A stretch of DNA of 56,090 bases from contig DDJQ01000095.1 in NCBI GenBank assembly GCA_002339125.1, forward strand, positions 9,277-65,366. The letters are read 5' to 3'. Source of the stretch: Alteromonadaceae bacterium UBA2620. Its GTDB lineage: Bacteria > Pseudomonadota > Gammaproteobacteria > Enterobacterales > Alteromonadaceae. A program made the translations under genes and the position numbers. Positions within the stretch are counted from its first letter, which is position 1; the number at the start of each line of letters is the position of its first letter. Of the stretch, positions 34,550-44,131 are shown in pieces. The notes under the pieces were generated by a model that ran no database searches, was not told the DNA's origin, and saw only the letters and a program-made list of their open reading frames with translations.

Positions 34550-34817
34550 AGTTTATCCAACGTTTTTGTTCGGCATGCTCAAAAAAAGCCAGTACATCTT
34601 CTTCGATACCTTCGGCATCGGGATATTCGGCTTGCAGTGCGGCAACGATATCGCCAACGGATTTCGTGCCATCTACCTGTAACAGAATAGCAGATGCGCT
34701 GCCGTTGAGTTTTATCATGCCTTCCGGAAACAGCAGAACGTAGCAGTCCTGGGCTTTTTCAAACTGAAACTTAAATAAACGGTTCAGTTTGGGTACTTTG
34801 CTGGCTAATTCACTCAC
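34542..34817 (-). CDS. pqqD: PqqA-binding peptide chaperone PqqD
   Basis: PqqD is the RiPP-recognition element that binds PqqA and hands it to PqqE. The 91-residue protein is full length and has the winged-helix-like core (FEKAQDCYVLLFPEGMIKLN; ASAILLQVDGTKSVGDIVAA) typical of the family. It lies between pqqC and pqqE with essentially no gaps, so the complex components are translated together. Confidence 0.95.
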   Translation of the reverse strand: MSELASKVPKLNRLFKFQFEKAQDCYVLLFPEGMIKLNGSASAILLQVDGTKSVGDIVAALQAEYPDAEGIEEDVLAFFEHAEQKRWINYV

Positions 34818-35576
34818 TTACATCAACCCCTTATGGCAGATACTCTGGTCGGCAACGCCGTGGAACGGGCGACGCTCAAACTCATAGGCCAGACTAATGG
34901 CATCGGCCAGTGACCACAACACATCCAGCTTAAATTGCAGGATGTTGAGCGCTTTTTCCTGTAGCTTACGGGTAGTAAAGTGATCCAGGGTTATTTGTAA
35001 GCCATGTTCAACATCGCGACGGGCCTGGCTCAGGCGCATCTGAAAATATTTAAACCCTTCTGCATCTATCCACGGATAGTGTTCCGGCCAGGTGTCCAGT
35101 CGGCTCTGATGAATTTCCGGGGCAAACATTTCGGTAAGAGAAGAACAGGCGGCTTCTTCCCAGGTCGCGCGGCGGGCAAAGTTCACATAAGCGCCCACTG
35201 CAAACTTAACCCCTGGTAAAAGCAGCTTTTCGTCAAGAATGTCCTGGCGGTCAAGGCCCACAGCTTCGCCTAAGCGCAGCCAGGCTTCGATGCCACCTAA
35301 GCGCGGATCACCCTCTTCGCCATCGTGATCAAGAATACGTTGTATCCACTTGCGGCGGGTTTGCATATCCGGGCAGTTAGCCAGAATGGCGGCGTCTTTT
35401 ACCGGGATACATTGCTGATAAAAGAAACGGTTGGCCACCCAGCCCTGAATTTGTTCTTTGCTACATTTACCCTGATTCATGGCCTTATGAAAAGGGTGAT
35501 GAATATGGTAATACTGGCCTTTGTCACGCAGCCTTTGTTCGAATTCTTCTCTGCTCCAGGGGCGTTTTTCGCTCAT
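34818..35576 (-). CDS. pqqC: Pyrroloquinoline-quinone synthase PqqC
   Basis: PqqC is a cofactor-free oxidase that performs the final ring closure and eight-electron oxidation giving PQQ. The 252-residue all-helical protein carries family segments YYHIHHPFHKAMNQGKCSK, WVANRFFYQQCIPVKDAAIL, RILDHDGEEGDPRLGGIEAW and AVGAYVNFARRATWEEA, including the His, Tyr and Arg residues lining the active site. Its stop abuts pqqD and its start is 12 bp after pqqB. Confidence 0.97.
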   Translation of the reverse strand: MSEKRPWSREEFEQRLRDKGQYYHIHHPFHKAMNQGKCSKEQIQGWVANRFFYQQCIPVKDAAILANCPDMQTRRKWIQRILDHDGEEGDPRLGGIEAWLRLGEAVGLDRQDILDEKLLLPGVKFAVGAYVNFARRATWEEAACSSLTEMFAPEIHQSRLDTWPEHYPWIDAEGFKYFQMRLSQARRDVEHGLQITLDHFTTRKLQEKALNILQFKLDVLWSLADAISLAYEFERRPFHGVADQSICHKGLM

Positions 35577-35588
35577 GGGATACCTCTT

Positions 35589-36512
35589 TTATAGGGTGAT
35601 TTGCATACCGTCGTATGCCAGTTCTATATCGTTATCAGTTAAATACTGATGTGCCTCGGAATCTTCGTTCAGAACCGGATTGGTATTATTGATATGAATC
35701 AGCACTTTGCGATCGATGTTAAAGCGATTCAGCAGGCTGACGGTACCGTCGGGTCCGTTTACCGGCATGTGGCCCATCTGACTGCCCAAACGATTGCTAA
35801 AGCCTTTCTGAATCATTTCGTCATCGAGCCATAAGGTGCCGTCAAACAACACGCAGGACGCCTGGTCAAGCATGGACTCCACGAGCGGACTGGCTTGCAC
35901 ACAGCCTGGCGCATAAAACAGGCTTTTGCCGCTGGCGGTATCGGTGATTTGTAAACCAATATTATTGCCCGGCACCACCTTATCCCGATAGCTGGAATAG
36001 GGCGGTGCGTTAGACTCCAGTACAACCGGATTAAATACCAGACCCTCTGCACCCTGCGGGGTGAAAGACGCTGTATAATCGGTATCAATACTATGCCGCT
36101 GTAACCCGCCATGCCAGTGTTTGAGCATGGTGAACAACGGGAAAGCAGTGGTTAAATCTTCGTGTACAACATCAGTACAGTAAACCGGTAACGGTAAGCC
36201 TTCGCGCAGTGTCAGCAGGCCGGTGGTGTGGTCTATCTGACTGTCGGTTAAAATAATAGAACGAATGCTGGTACCGCGTTGCTGCTGTTTATCTGCCGGC
36301 CAGAGTTCAGGCGTATGATTAATTTGTTGGCGTAAATCCGGAGAGGCGTTGATTAACACCCAGTCAGTGCCGTTGGCGCTGACAGCGATACTAGATTGCG
36401 TGCGGGGAGAGGCTTTAATGGAGCCATCGCGAACGCCACGGCAGTTATCACAGTGGCAATTCCACTGCGGAAAGCCACCACCGGCTCCCGCGCCCAGGAT
36501 CAGAATCTTCAT
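35589..36512 (-). CDS. pqqB: PQQ biosynthesis protein PqqB
   Basis: PqqB is a metallo-beta-lactamase-fold oxygenase that hydroxylates the Glu-Tyr dipeptide intermediate. The 307-residue protein begins MKILILGAGAGGGFPQWNC, with the structural zinc cysteines in CHCDNC, and has the modified metal motif DSQIDHTTGLL. It starts about 165 bp from pqqA, with a hairpin between that probably reduces read-through so that PqqA peptide is made in excess. Confidence 0.97.
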   Translation of the reverse strand: MKILILGAGAGGGFPQWNCHCDNCRGVRDGSIKASPRTQSSIAVSANGTDWVLINASPDLRQQINHTPELWPADKQQQRGTSIRSIILTDSQIDHTTGLLTLREGLPLPVYCTDVVHEDLTTAFPLFTMLKHWHGGLQRHSIDTDYTASFTPQGAEGLVFNPVVLESNAPPYSSYRDKVVPGNNIGLQITDTASGKSLFYAPGCVQASPLVESMLDQASCVLFDGTLWLDDEMIQKGFSNRLGSQMGHMPVNGPDGTVSLLNRFNIDRKVLIHINNTNPVLNEDSEAHQYLTDNDIELAYDGMQITL

Positions 36513-36582
36513 GTAATGAGCCCTGATTGGTTACCAAACCGCTAAACGGTTGCGGTAATGTTTGATTAAAAAGCGTTACCAA

Positions 36583-36623
36583 TAAAAAAGGCTGCACCAC
36601 TACTAAGCGAAAGCGCAACCTTT
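36583..36623 (-). terminator. Attenuator-like hairpin between pqqA and pqqB
   Basis: On the minus strand AAAGGTTGC pairs with GCAGCCTTT (one G-U) and the stem is followed by more T. It lies about 55 bp after the pqqA stop and 70 bp before pqqB. A leaky terminator here would let pqqA transcripts exceed those of the enzymes. Confidence 0.65.
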
Positions 36624-36677
36624 TATAGGTCTTGTTGAGATGACGTCTCCGGAAAACTCCCTCCGGGCATGAAGCTC

Positions 36678-36749
36678 TTATCTGTTGCTGATGTACAGAG
36701 TAACTTCAAAGCCTAAACGCATTTCAGTGTATTGAGGTTTAGTCCACAT
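36678..36749 (-). CDS. pqqA: PQQ precursor peptide PqqA
   Basis: This 23-residue peptide is the ribosomal precursor of PQQ. It starts MWTKPQYTEMRLGF and ends EVTLYISNR, with the Glu and Tyr of EVTLY that become the PQQ skeleton at the standard spacing. An AAGGAG site precedes the ATG at 36749. It is the first gene of the pqqABCDEF operon. Confidence 0.96.
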   Translation of the reverse strand: MWTKPQYTEMRLGFEVTLYISNR

Positions 36750-36847
36750 AACGGGCTCCTTATTAACTTCGTTTTAACACTTTTGTGATTGTAGGACTCG
36801 CCTCACGAAAAAAAAATCCTACTTTGGAACTACTTTTTATAATCCCT

Positions 36848-38347
36848 TTAGGGTAAAAATCCACAATCGTCCGTATTTATAGACCATTGCGGCGCGCTTA
36901 AGTTGCTATAATTTCGTAAAAATTGTAACAACAGCGGCAGAGGCCTGCCGGTAGCGCTATTGCCTGTACCATACTGAAAGCTGGTACCGGCTATATCAAG
37001 GTGAGCCCAGGGCGTATTACCGGCAAAACGGGCTAAATAGCATCCGGCGGTGATCATGCCTGGCGATTGACTGCCTGCATTTCGCATATCTGCAAAAGGG
37101 GAGTCCAGCGCATCCTGGTAATCCGGCCATACCGGCATGGTCCAGGCGCGGTCGCCACTTTCATCACCGGCCTGCTGCAGTGCCTGGTTGAGTTGCGGTG
37201 AGTTGCCCATTAAGCCACTGGCATGACTACCAAGGCTGACAATCTGTGCGCCGGTCAGGGTGGCCACGTCAATAATCAGCGCTGGCTGGTGTTGTTTGGC
37301 GTAAGTAATGGCATCGCAAAGTACCAGTCTGCCTTCGGCATCGGTACTGATAATTTCCACCGTTTGCCCTGACATGGTGGTGAGAATGTCCCCTGGCCTG
37401 AAAGCATCGCCATCGGGCATGTTCTCGGCGGTCGCAATTACTCCGGTAACATTTACCGGTAATTTGAGCTCAGCCACGGCGGCCATCAGGCCTATTACCG
37501 ACGCGCCGCCGCACATATCGTAAATCATGCTTTGCATGCCCGGCGGCTTTTTAAGGGTGATCCCACCACTGTCAAAAGTAATGCCTTTGCCGATGACCCA
37601 GATTGCCGGCTCCTCAGGCTCTGCGCCTACATAGCGAATTACCGGCATACAACCTGGATGCACCGAGCCTCTGCCAACGGCCAGATAGGCGCCCATTCCC
37701 AGTTCAGTGAGTTGTGCTTCATCCAGAACGTCGGTTGATATGGTCGCAAACTGTTCGTCAAGCGCCAGAGCACATTCAGCAAAATAGCCGGGGGTACACA
37801 GGTTGCCCGGCATGTTGGCAAGATCGCGTGTCCGGCTCATACCGTTATGTAAAGCCCGGGCATAATCCAATGACTCATCTAAGCTGTCGTCGCTGACCAG
37901 TAACGTTACGCTAATTTCTTCACGCCGGGATGTTTTGGTTTTGTAATCGCTAAACTTATAGGAGGCATGAAAAAGGGCCTGGATGAGAAGTTCGCCACCC
38001 TGTAACCACGGGGGCATAATAATCTCAGCTTTCGCCTTGTTCAGTTGTTCTAGTACGTCGCTAACCACATTACTGATACGCTTGGCATCAGCCTTTACAA
38101 TATCCATGTTAGTGTCGACTAACAAAATGCGTGAAGCTTTAAATTCTGGTGGATTTATGCACAGTAAGTATTTACTTTCTGAATGCCAGTCACCCATTTT
38201 TTTATAATGTTCTATGAGGGTTTCGAGGCAGGCCGGATACGCCTGGGAAGGAAAGCCGGTCTGTCCGGCTGGCACCAGAATAACCAGCAATTCTGCACTG
38301 TGGTTATCAACGGCTGCCATATTCAGATGTTGCGTTTGCATTATCAC
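36848..38347 (-). CDS. M17-family leucyl aminopeptidase
   Basis: A cytosolic zinc/manganese aminopeptidase of 499 residues. The N-terminal domain is divergent, while the catalytic domain has GKGITFDSGGITLKKPPGM with the active-site Lys and first metal Asp, DMCGGASVIGLMAA, and the signature STDAEGRLVLCDA (NTDAEGRL in most members), followed by IDVATLTGAQ. The GTG at 38347 is seven bases after AGGAGT and is preferred; an ATG two codons later is possible. It lies upstream of pqqA on the same strand, about 100 bp away, and might help degrade PqqA-derived peptides, though that is only inferred from position. Confidence 0.9.
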   Translation of the reverse strand: MIMQTQHLNMAAVDNHSAELLVILVPAGQTGFPSQAYPACLETLIEHYKKMGDWHSESKYLLCINPPEFKASRILLVDTNMDIVKADAKRISNVVSDVLEQLNKAKAEIIMPPWLQGGELLIQALFHASYKFSDYKTKTSRREEISVTLLVSDDSLDESLDYARALHNGMSRTRDLANMPGNLCTPGYFAECALALDEQFATISTDVLDEAQLTELGMGAYLAVGRGSVHPGCMPVIRYVGAEPEEPAIWVIGKGITFDSGGITLKKPPGMQSMIYDMCGGASVIGLMAAVAELKLPVNVTGVIATAENMPDGDAFRPGDILTTMSGQTVEIISTDAEGRLVLCDAITYAKQHQPALIIDVATLTGAQIVSLGSHASGLMGNSPQLNQALQQAGDESGDRAWTMPVWPDYQDALDSPFADMRNAGSQSPGMITAGCYLARFAGNTPWAHLDIAGTSFQYGTGNSATGRPLPLLLQFLRNYSNLSAPQWSINTDDCGFLP

Positions 38348-38401
38348 AGCAACGACTCCTGTGCTATCTGTACGCGGGTAAGTGTGCCATCAGTGTAACG
38401 G

Positions 38402-39349
38402 CTAAGTGCTGCTTTCGCTAACCGGATGTAACGGCGTGGGTTTGCTTTTCACTCTTCTTCTGATTGTAGCGATAAGCAAACAGGCGCTGATAAGGCCGAT
38501 GCCAAACCAGCCTGTAAGGGAGAGCTTTTCACCTACTATTGTGACTGCCAGCAAGGCTGCTACAACTGGTTCCAGCAGTGTGATAGTGGTGGCCAGACTT
38601 GCGCGCACAACCGTCAGGCCTCTGCCGAATAACAGATAGGCTAAAAACATAGGAACCACGGCCAAATATAACCCCACCGAAAAATTATTTACTGACGCGA
38701 GTAGCGGTGCGCCGGTGACGAACAATACGGGCATTAACAGCAGGGCGCCCAGACCAAACATACTGCCCATAGCAGCCCGGGATGCTATGCCGCGGTCAAT
38801 CAGGCGCCGAGCTATCCAGGAATACATGGCATAAGTAAAAGCGGCGACTAAACCAAGCAGGATCCCGACGTTGTTATGCCAGCTGGTGGCGGTATTTTCA
38901 AATGAGCTGGCGGGCTTAGCGGTCGCCAGACACACTACTCCGGTAATCCCGAAGGCAATACTGATAAGCCATCTACGGTTTAGCGGTTGTTTATCGAAAG
39001 TCCACTCAATCAGCGCTGCGGCAATGGGCGCCAGGCCAATGGAGATCACGTTACCAACGGCTACGCCCGAGAGTTTCATGGAGCTGTAAAATGCCAGGGG
39101 GTAAATGGCAACATTAACCGCGGCTGCCAGTACCAGCAAACGGTTGTTAAAAAGTTCGGTTTTATGCCGGGCGATGGGCCTTGCAGCAACCAACGCCAGT
39201 AACAGCCCGCCAACTCCCATGGTTACTGAAGCAATCCCTAATGGGCTGACCTGAGGCGCGAAAGTGGCCGCCGTGCCGGTGGTTCCCCACAGTACGGCGG
39301 CAATAATCACGGCCGTAATGCCAACGAAATAGCCAGGCTGCGAACTCAT
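38402..39349 (-). CDS. EamA/DMT-superfamily transporter
   Basis: A 315-residue inner-membrane exporter with about ten helices in two EamA halves (for example VGITAVIIAAVLWGTTGTAA at the start and LEPVVAALLAVTIVGEKLSL near the end, the latter a well-conserved EamA feature). It overlaps the TetR-family gene by 4 bp (ATGA), so regulator and transporter are co-translated. The substrate is unknown; the arrangement suggests efflux of the compound sensed by the repressor. Confidence 0.88.
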   Translation of the reverse strand: MSSQPGYFVGITAVIIAAVLWGTTGTAATFAPQVSPLGIASVTMGVGGLLLALVAARPIARHKTELFNNRLLVLAAAVNVAIYPLAFYSSMKLSGVAVGNVISIGLAPIAAALIEWTFDKQPLNRRWLISIAFGITGVVCLATAKPASSFENTATSWHNNVGILLGLVAAFTYAMYSWIARRLIDRGIASRAAMGSMFGLGALLLMPVLFVTGAPLLASVNNFSVGLYLAVVPMFLAYLLFGRGLTVVRASLATTITLLEPVVAALLAVTIVGEKLSLTGWFGIGLISACLLIATIRRRVKSKPTPLHPVSESST

Positions 39350-39927
39350 AGGGCGTTCTCAATCAGTTTGTCTGCCATGGCTCTGGCGCGTGAGATGGCC
39401 TGCACGTCACGGGATAGTCCGGCAAGTGAAATTGAGCCCTCGAGTAAAAAACAAATATGCTCGGCCAGTGCAGCAGTACTATTACCGCTTTCTTCGGTCA
39501 GAGGTAATTCACTTAGCTGGTTTAATACGATACCCCGGACTTCCTGCTTATGCCGGTTGACCGCTTCTCGTTCAGCACTATCTGCTGGCATTTCTGCGGC
39601 GGCGTTTAATAAGCCACAGCCGCGAAAGCCATTCTGATAGTCGAACTCGGCGTGATCCTGATAGGCATCGAAAACTGCGAGAACCCGTTCCCAGCCATTT
39701 GAAAGGTTGTCTGATCGGCGGGCAAACAGGTCGAGCCATTCCTGATGACGGGCATCGATGTAAGCGGCAATAAGCTCAGATTTGGATTTAAAATTATTAT
39801 ACAGCGACATCTTGGCAACGCCGGCCCGGGTGATCACCGCGTCTACGCCGGTAGCAGTGATGCCATGGTCGTAAAACAATTCTCCGGCTGCTTTAAGTAA
39901 TTTATCCCGCGCACTTACCCGGCTCAT
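39346..39927 (-). CDS. TetR-family transcriptional repressor
   Basis: A 193-residue TetR/AcrR regulator. The N-terminal helix-turn-helix is clear (LFYDHGITATGVDAVITRAG, then VAKMSLYNNFKSKSELIAAY). The C-terminal ligand domain is variable. It is translationally coupled to the downstream DMT exporter. A 26-bp palindrome sits 17 bp upstream of the start, the expected place for autoregulation. The inducer is unknown. Confidence 0.92.
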   Translation of the reverse strand: MSRVSARDKLLKAAGELFYDHGITATGVDAVITRAGVAKMSLYNNFKSKSELIAAYIDARHQEWLDLFARRSDNLSNGWERVLAVFDAYQDHAEFDYQNGFRGCGLLNAAAEMPADSAEREAVNRHKQEVRGIVLNQLSELPLTEESGNSTAALAEHICFLLEGSISLAGLSRDVQAISRARAMADKLIENAL

Positions 39928-39943
39928 AATCGTCTCCGTACTT

Positions 39944-39969
39944 AACTATACAGACTAGTCTATATAGTT
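39944..39969. promoter_or_regulatory. Palindromic operator for the TetR-family repressor
   Basis: AACTATA-C-AGACTAGTCT-A-TATAGTT is a 26-bp palindrome with one mismatched pair, centred on AGACTAGTCT. It lies directly upstream of the TetR-family gene, and similar ACTAGTCT cores are common TetR targets. Confidence 0.75.
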
Positions 39970-40151
39970 AATTTCAAGGATACAAGTAAGACCTCCGATA
40001 AAAATCTAAATCGGTTTTACAGAGCTTGATTTTATTGCGCTTTAGACTAATCATTCTATTCGTTTTTTAAGGCATAAAAATGTCAGGAAAAGCAGCTAAA
40101 AGACGCAAAGGTTATGCTGTCTAGCAACGATGATTACTACGGAGTGTAGGG

Positions 40152-41360
40152 TTAATCTAAAGGCGAGGATTGGGGCGTCGGCCTGGCGCGCAAATGGGTG
40201 ATGGCGATTACAGTAACTATCGCCAGCAAAACTGAAGCGGCAATAAAAGGCATTCTGTGCCCGATGCCATATAAGGTTGCTGCAATAGGCGGACCAATAA
40301 TGTAACCCATGGCTGGCGAGGCGGTGATAAACCCGGTCACCGTGGCCTGATTTTCTGGTTTGCAGCTTGAACTGGCCAGTGCCGCTATGGCCGGGTAGCT
40401 AATCCCCAAGCCACTACCTAAAAACAGCATGGCCACATATAAGTGTGGGGTTTGCTGATGCAGATAGATGATCAGATAGCCAATCGATAGCAGTGGAAAA
40501 GAAATTTTAACCAGGTTGCCAGGGTGCATGCTGGTACGTTGAACCAGCGTGATTTGAACGGTTAACGCGCAAACGGCACTTAACATCATCGCCAGTCCTA
40601 CCGCCTGGGCGGCTTCGGTAGTGGTGAGTTTATGATGATCAATCAGGAAAAATGCCAGCGATTGCTGCATCATCGCAATAGCCAGAAAGACACTGGCGTT
40701 CATGCCGATTAGTAGCGGTACATAGGGCTGTATACTTCGAGACCCGGGCTGTATTGCTTTGCTGGTTGTAACACTGGCAGGTTGACCATGTTCCGGCGGC
40801 AAAAAACGCCATACCAGCACAACCGCTATGAGCGTCATCAGGGTAATACCATAAAGTGGTGCCAGCAGATGAAAACTAACCATCAGCCCTGCGAATGTTG
40901 GCCCGAGAATTTGCCCGAGACTGTGCGCAGAGGACACTTTACTGATTGCCTTCACCCTTTCTTTTTCGCTGCTGATCGCGATAGCCATACCCACTACCGA
41001 TGGCGGGGTAGCCGACATAATGGTGGCCTGGGCCGTGCGGGCAAACAGAAGGGCGATAAACAAAGCCGAGCCGACTAACCAGCCCTGAATACCGGTGAGC
41101 CATACCGAGGCAAATATTAATGTGCCAATGGTATAGCCGCTGAGCCCTGTAATAAGCAATCGACGGTAACCACGACGCTTACCAATTCGTGACCAGAATG
41201 CATTCCCCAGCGCATACATCATGGCTGAGCTGGACATCAGAAATGCTACGTTAAATTCGCTAAGCCCAACCTCGCGACCCAGCGGCGGCAAAGTTGCCAT
41301 CACCACAGACTGACCCATGGCGGTGGCAAGCAACGAAAAGAACAGTAAGCGAAAGGTCAT
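40152..41360 (-). CDS. Major facilitator superfamily transporter
   Basis: A 402-residue, 12-helix MFS protein, probably a multidrug or metabolite exporter. The loop motif WSRIGKRRGYRRLLITG between helices 2 and 3 corresponds to MFS motif A. The helix 5 segment HSLGQILGPTFAGL resembles the antiporter motif C. It follows the TetR-family gene after a 224-bp gap on the same strand and could belong to its regulon, but no second operator was confirmed. The substrate is unknown. Confidence 0.88.
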   Translation of the reverse strand: MTFRLLFFSLLATAMGQSVVMATLPPLGREVGLSEFNVAFLMSSSAMMYALGNAFWSRIGKRRGYRRLLITGLSGYTIGTLIFASVWLTGIQGWLVGSALFIALLFARTAQATIMSATPPSVVGMAIAISSEKERVKAISKVSSAHSLGQILGPTFAGLMVSFHLLAPLYGITLMTLIAVVLVWRFLPPEHGQPASVTTSKAIQPGSRSIQPYVPLLIGMNASVFLAIAMMQQSLAFFLIDHHKLTTTEAAQAVGLAMMLSAVCALTVQITLVQRTSMHPGNLVKISFPLLSIGYLIIYLHQQTPHLYVAMLFLGSGLGISYPAIAALASSSCKPENQATVTGFITASPAMGYIIGPPIAATLYGIGHRMPFIAASVLLAIVTVIAITHLRARPTPQSSPLD

Positions 41361-41569
41361 GTCAGGAAGGGGGCACCGAAAATAAATGAATGAGGTGGCA
41401 GTCTAACACGAACCGGTGCTTTGCTTCCTGATATCAGCTTGTTAGAAGAATTTTTCTGTGAATTTAGCAGCCGCTCAGTGCTACTTGCGAATAAAAAAAC
41501 TTGTTATATTAGATTTGGCGCATATATTGCTGCTATAAATTAGGTTTTATTGTCTTAACGACGGTGATT

Positions 41570-44122
41570 ATGAATAGTATATCCAGCAAGCTTGTTGCAA
41601 TCAGTACGCAAAAACCACTATGGGTTTATGCCATACTGCTGCTTTTGACCCTCGGCGTTGGTAGCCAGATCCCACGGATTACCATCGATACAGACCCGGA
41701 GAACATGTTGGATGCTGATCATCCTGCGCGGGTTTTTCACAACCAGACTAAAGCCGATTTTGGCATGTACGACGCCATCGTCGTCGGGGTTGTGGACGAT
41801 GAAAATTCACAGGGCGTTTACAATCAGTCATCTTTGACTGACATCTTTGACTTAACTGAGTCAATTTTGGCAATTGATGGCGTTGTGGATGCCGATCTTA
41901 TGTCTATTTCCACGGTAGACAATATTTCTCAGGCCGGACCAGGCACCATTCGTTTTGAATGGATGATGCCAAATCCACCGTCTGATGAAGCCGCTGCGGC
42001 ACAAATTCAAACCAATATTGAACGCCTGCCACTGTTGTACGACACGCTTGTTTCACAAAACGGTAAAGCGGCGGCCATTTACGTGCCTATTCTGGATAAA
42101 AACGAAAGTTATCGAATCGCCGAAGAAATTCGCGCGACCATCAATCAGTTTGATGGCACTGAGCAATGGTATATCACCGGATTGCCGGTAGCCGAGGACC
42201 AGTTCGGTTTTGAAATGTTTGTGCAAATGGGCATCTCTGCGCCACTGGCGGGGCTGACCATCTTTATTCTGCTGTTTATTTTCTTCCGTAATATTCCGCT
42301 CATCATTGCGCCGATGGTGGTGGCCATGGCAACTGTTATCGTTACCATGGGCATGCTTATAGGCTTTGGGTTTACCGTGCATATTATGTCATCGATGATC
42401 GCCATCTTCCTGATGCCTATTGCAGTGGTCGATTCGGTGCATATTCTGTCGGAATTCTCCGACCGTTATAAACCCGGCGAAGATCTAAAAGCGGTGGTTA
42501 AAGAGGTGGTTGGCCACCTGTTTACACCAATGCTATATACCTCGATTACCTCATCGGTTGGCTTTTTCTCGCTAATGCTAACGCCTATCCCGCCGGTACA
42601 GATTTTTGGCGCCTTTGTGGGCTTTGGGATCCTGTTTGCGTTTTTAGTCACCATTGTGTTTATTCCCGCTTACCTGTCACGAATGAGTGATAAAGCGCTG
42701 AATAATTTACAAGTTGCTCTGCATCAGGACGGCAGTGGCGATGGTTCACGCATTGCTCGTATCGCTCGCGGACTGGGCAAAATTGCAACCGGTTACAAGG
42801 GGTCTTTACTGGTAGCCTTCGGCGTAATCTTCGCAGTGTCGGTGTGGGGCGTTACGCAAATTCAGATTAACGATAACCCGGTTCGCTGGTTTAAATCGGA
42901 TCACGAAATCCGCGTGGCAGACCGCGTCTTAAACGAGAACTTTGCTGGTACCTACAATGCTTATCTGGTATTAACCGACCGCACTGAGCAGGCCACCCCG
43001 CAAAGCATGCTGAACGATGAGACTATGCCTGCGTCGCTAAGCAACTGGCGTGATGAAACGCTGGCAACGGTGCAGGACGGTGCTCCAGGCGAAGCGCTGC
43101 AAAACCTGATTTTCGCCATCGACGACAAACTGTTTGATGACCTCACAAGTGATGAAGCTGACTACCTTGATGCGGTGATGGCTAAAGTAGAAGCAGCGAA
43201 CAGTCAGAGCAAAACCTTTCAGAACCCTGAGCTGCTTACCTATATTGAAAAGCTCCAGCAAACCCTGCAGGACTCAGGCTTGGTGGGTAAGTCCAATGCG
43301 CTGCCTGATGTGGTGAAAGTGGTTAATCGTGAGCTGCGCTCAGGCGAGCAGAAAGACTGTGCGTTACCGGACAGCAGTAATGCTGTTGCGCAAACCTTAT
43401 TGCAGTATCAGTCGTCACACCGGCCAAACGATCTGTGGCACTTTGTTACGCCGGATTACCGCGCAGCGCTGGTCTGGTTGCAGCTGACCAGCGGCGATAA
43501 CCAAGATATGACCGCCGTAGTGCAACTGGTTAGTGACTATATCGACGCCAACCCACTGCCTGCCGGTATTGAAGCTGACTGGGCCGGTAAAGCTTACCTC
43601 AACGTAGTATGGCAGGAAAACATGGTAGCCGGCATGCTCGACAGCTTAATGGGCGCGTTTGTGATTGTGTTTGTGATGATGATAGTGTTGTTTCGATCGT
43701 TGGTATACGGTGTGCTGGCCATGTTGCCGCTTACCATCACTATTACCTTCATTTATGGCCTGATTGGTATTGTGGGTAAAGACTATGACATGCCTATCGC
43801 GGTGCTCTCCGCGTTAACGCTCGGCTTGTCGGTGGACTTTGCTATTCACTTCCTGGAACGCGCCCGGGCGACTTTCAACGATACAGGCAGCGTTCAGCAA
43901 ACTATGGCTATTATGTTTGAAGAGCCAGCAACTGCCATTTCGCGTAATGCTCTGGTGATTGCGCTGGGCTTTACCCCGTTACTGTTTGCCCCGCTCGTGC
44001 CCTACATCACCGTTGGTGTATTTCTTGCGAGCATTATGGCTATCTCTGCCCTGGTAACCCTGTTGTTACTGCCAGCGGTGATGAGTCTGGGCCGTAAAAT
44101 CGTCTTTAAGTCGGCGAATTAA
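41570..44122 (+). CDS. RND-superfamily (MMPL-like) exporter
   Basis: An inner-membrane RND-type transporter of 850 residues. It has one N-terminal helix, a periplasmic loop, a five-helix bundle (about residues 220-385; core VVDSVHILSEF with the proton-relay-type Asp), a second periplasmic loop and a second bundle (ALTLGLSVDFAIHFLERAR). This is the COG1033 type linked to lipids or hydrophobic compounds rather than the AcrB drug type. Start at ATG 41570 (GTG 41564 possible). It leads an operon with a LolA-like protein (9-bp gap), an outer-membrane barrel and a DUF2892 protein, suggesting envelope transport. Confidence 0.9.
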   Translation: MNSISSKLVAISTQKPLWVYAILLLLTLGVGSQIPRITIDTDPENMLDADHPARVFHNQTKADFGMYDAIVVGVVDDENSQGVYNQSSLTDIFDLTESILAIDGVVDADLMSISTVDNISQAGPGTIRFEWMMPNPPSDEAAAAQIQTNIERLPLLYDTLVSQNGKAAAIYVPILDKNESYRIAEEIRATINQFDGTEQWYITGLPVAEDQFGFEMFVQMGISAPLAGLTIFILLFIFFRNIPLIIAPMVVAMATVIVTMGMLIGFGFTVHIMSSMIAIFLMPIAVVDSVHILSEFSDRYKPGEDLKAVVKEVVGHLFTPMLYTSITSSVGFFSLMLTPIPPVQIFGAFVGFGILFAFLVTIVFIPAYLSRMSDKALNNLQVALHQDGSGDGSRIARIARGLGKIATGYKGSLLVAFGVIFAVSVWGVTQIQINDNPVRWFKSDHEIRVADRVLNENFAGTYNAYLVLTDRTEQATPQSMLNDETMPASLSNWRDETLATVQDGAPGEALQNLIFAIDDKLFDDLTSDEADYLDAVMAKVEAANSQSKTFQNPELLTYIEKLQQTLQDSGLVGKSNALPDVVKVVNRELRSGEQKDCALPDSSNAVAQTLLQYQSSHRPNDLWHFVTPDYRAALVWLQLTSGDNQDMTAVVQLVSDYIDANPLPAGIEADWAGKAYLNVVWQENMVAGMLDSLMGAFVIVFVMMIVLFRSLVYGVLAMLPLTITITFIYGLIGIVGKDYDMPIAVLSALTLGLSVDFAIHFLERARATFNDTGSVQQTMAIMFEEPATAISRNALVIALGFTPLLFAPLVPYITVGVFLASIMAISALVTLLLLPAVMSLGRKIVFKSAN

Positions 44123-44131
44123 GGAGTGGTT

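Noticed and set aside
40080..40124. 14-residue basic peptide frame (MSGKAAKRRKGYAV) with an AAGG upstream
   Set aside because: It is too short to support without expression data and shows no terminator or conserved context, although the spacing to AAGG is good.
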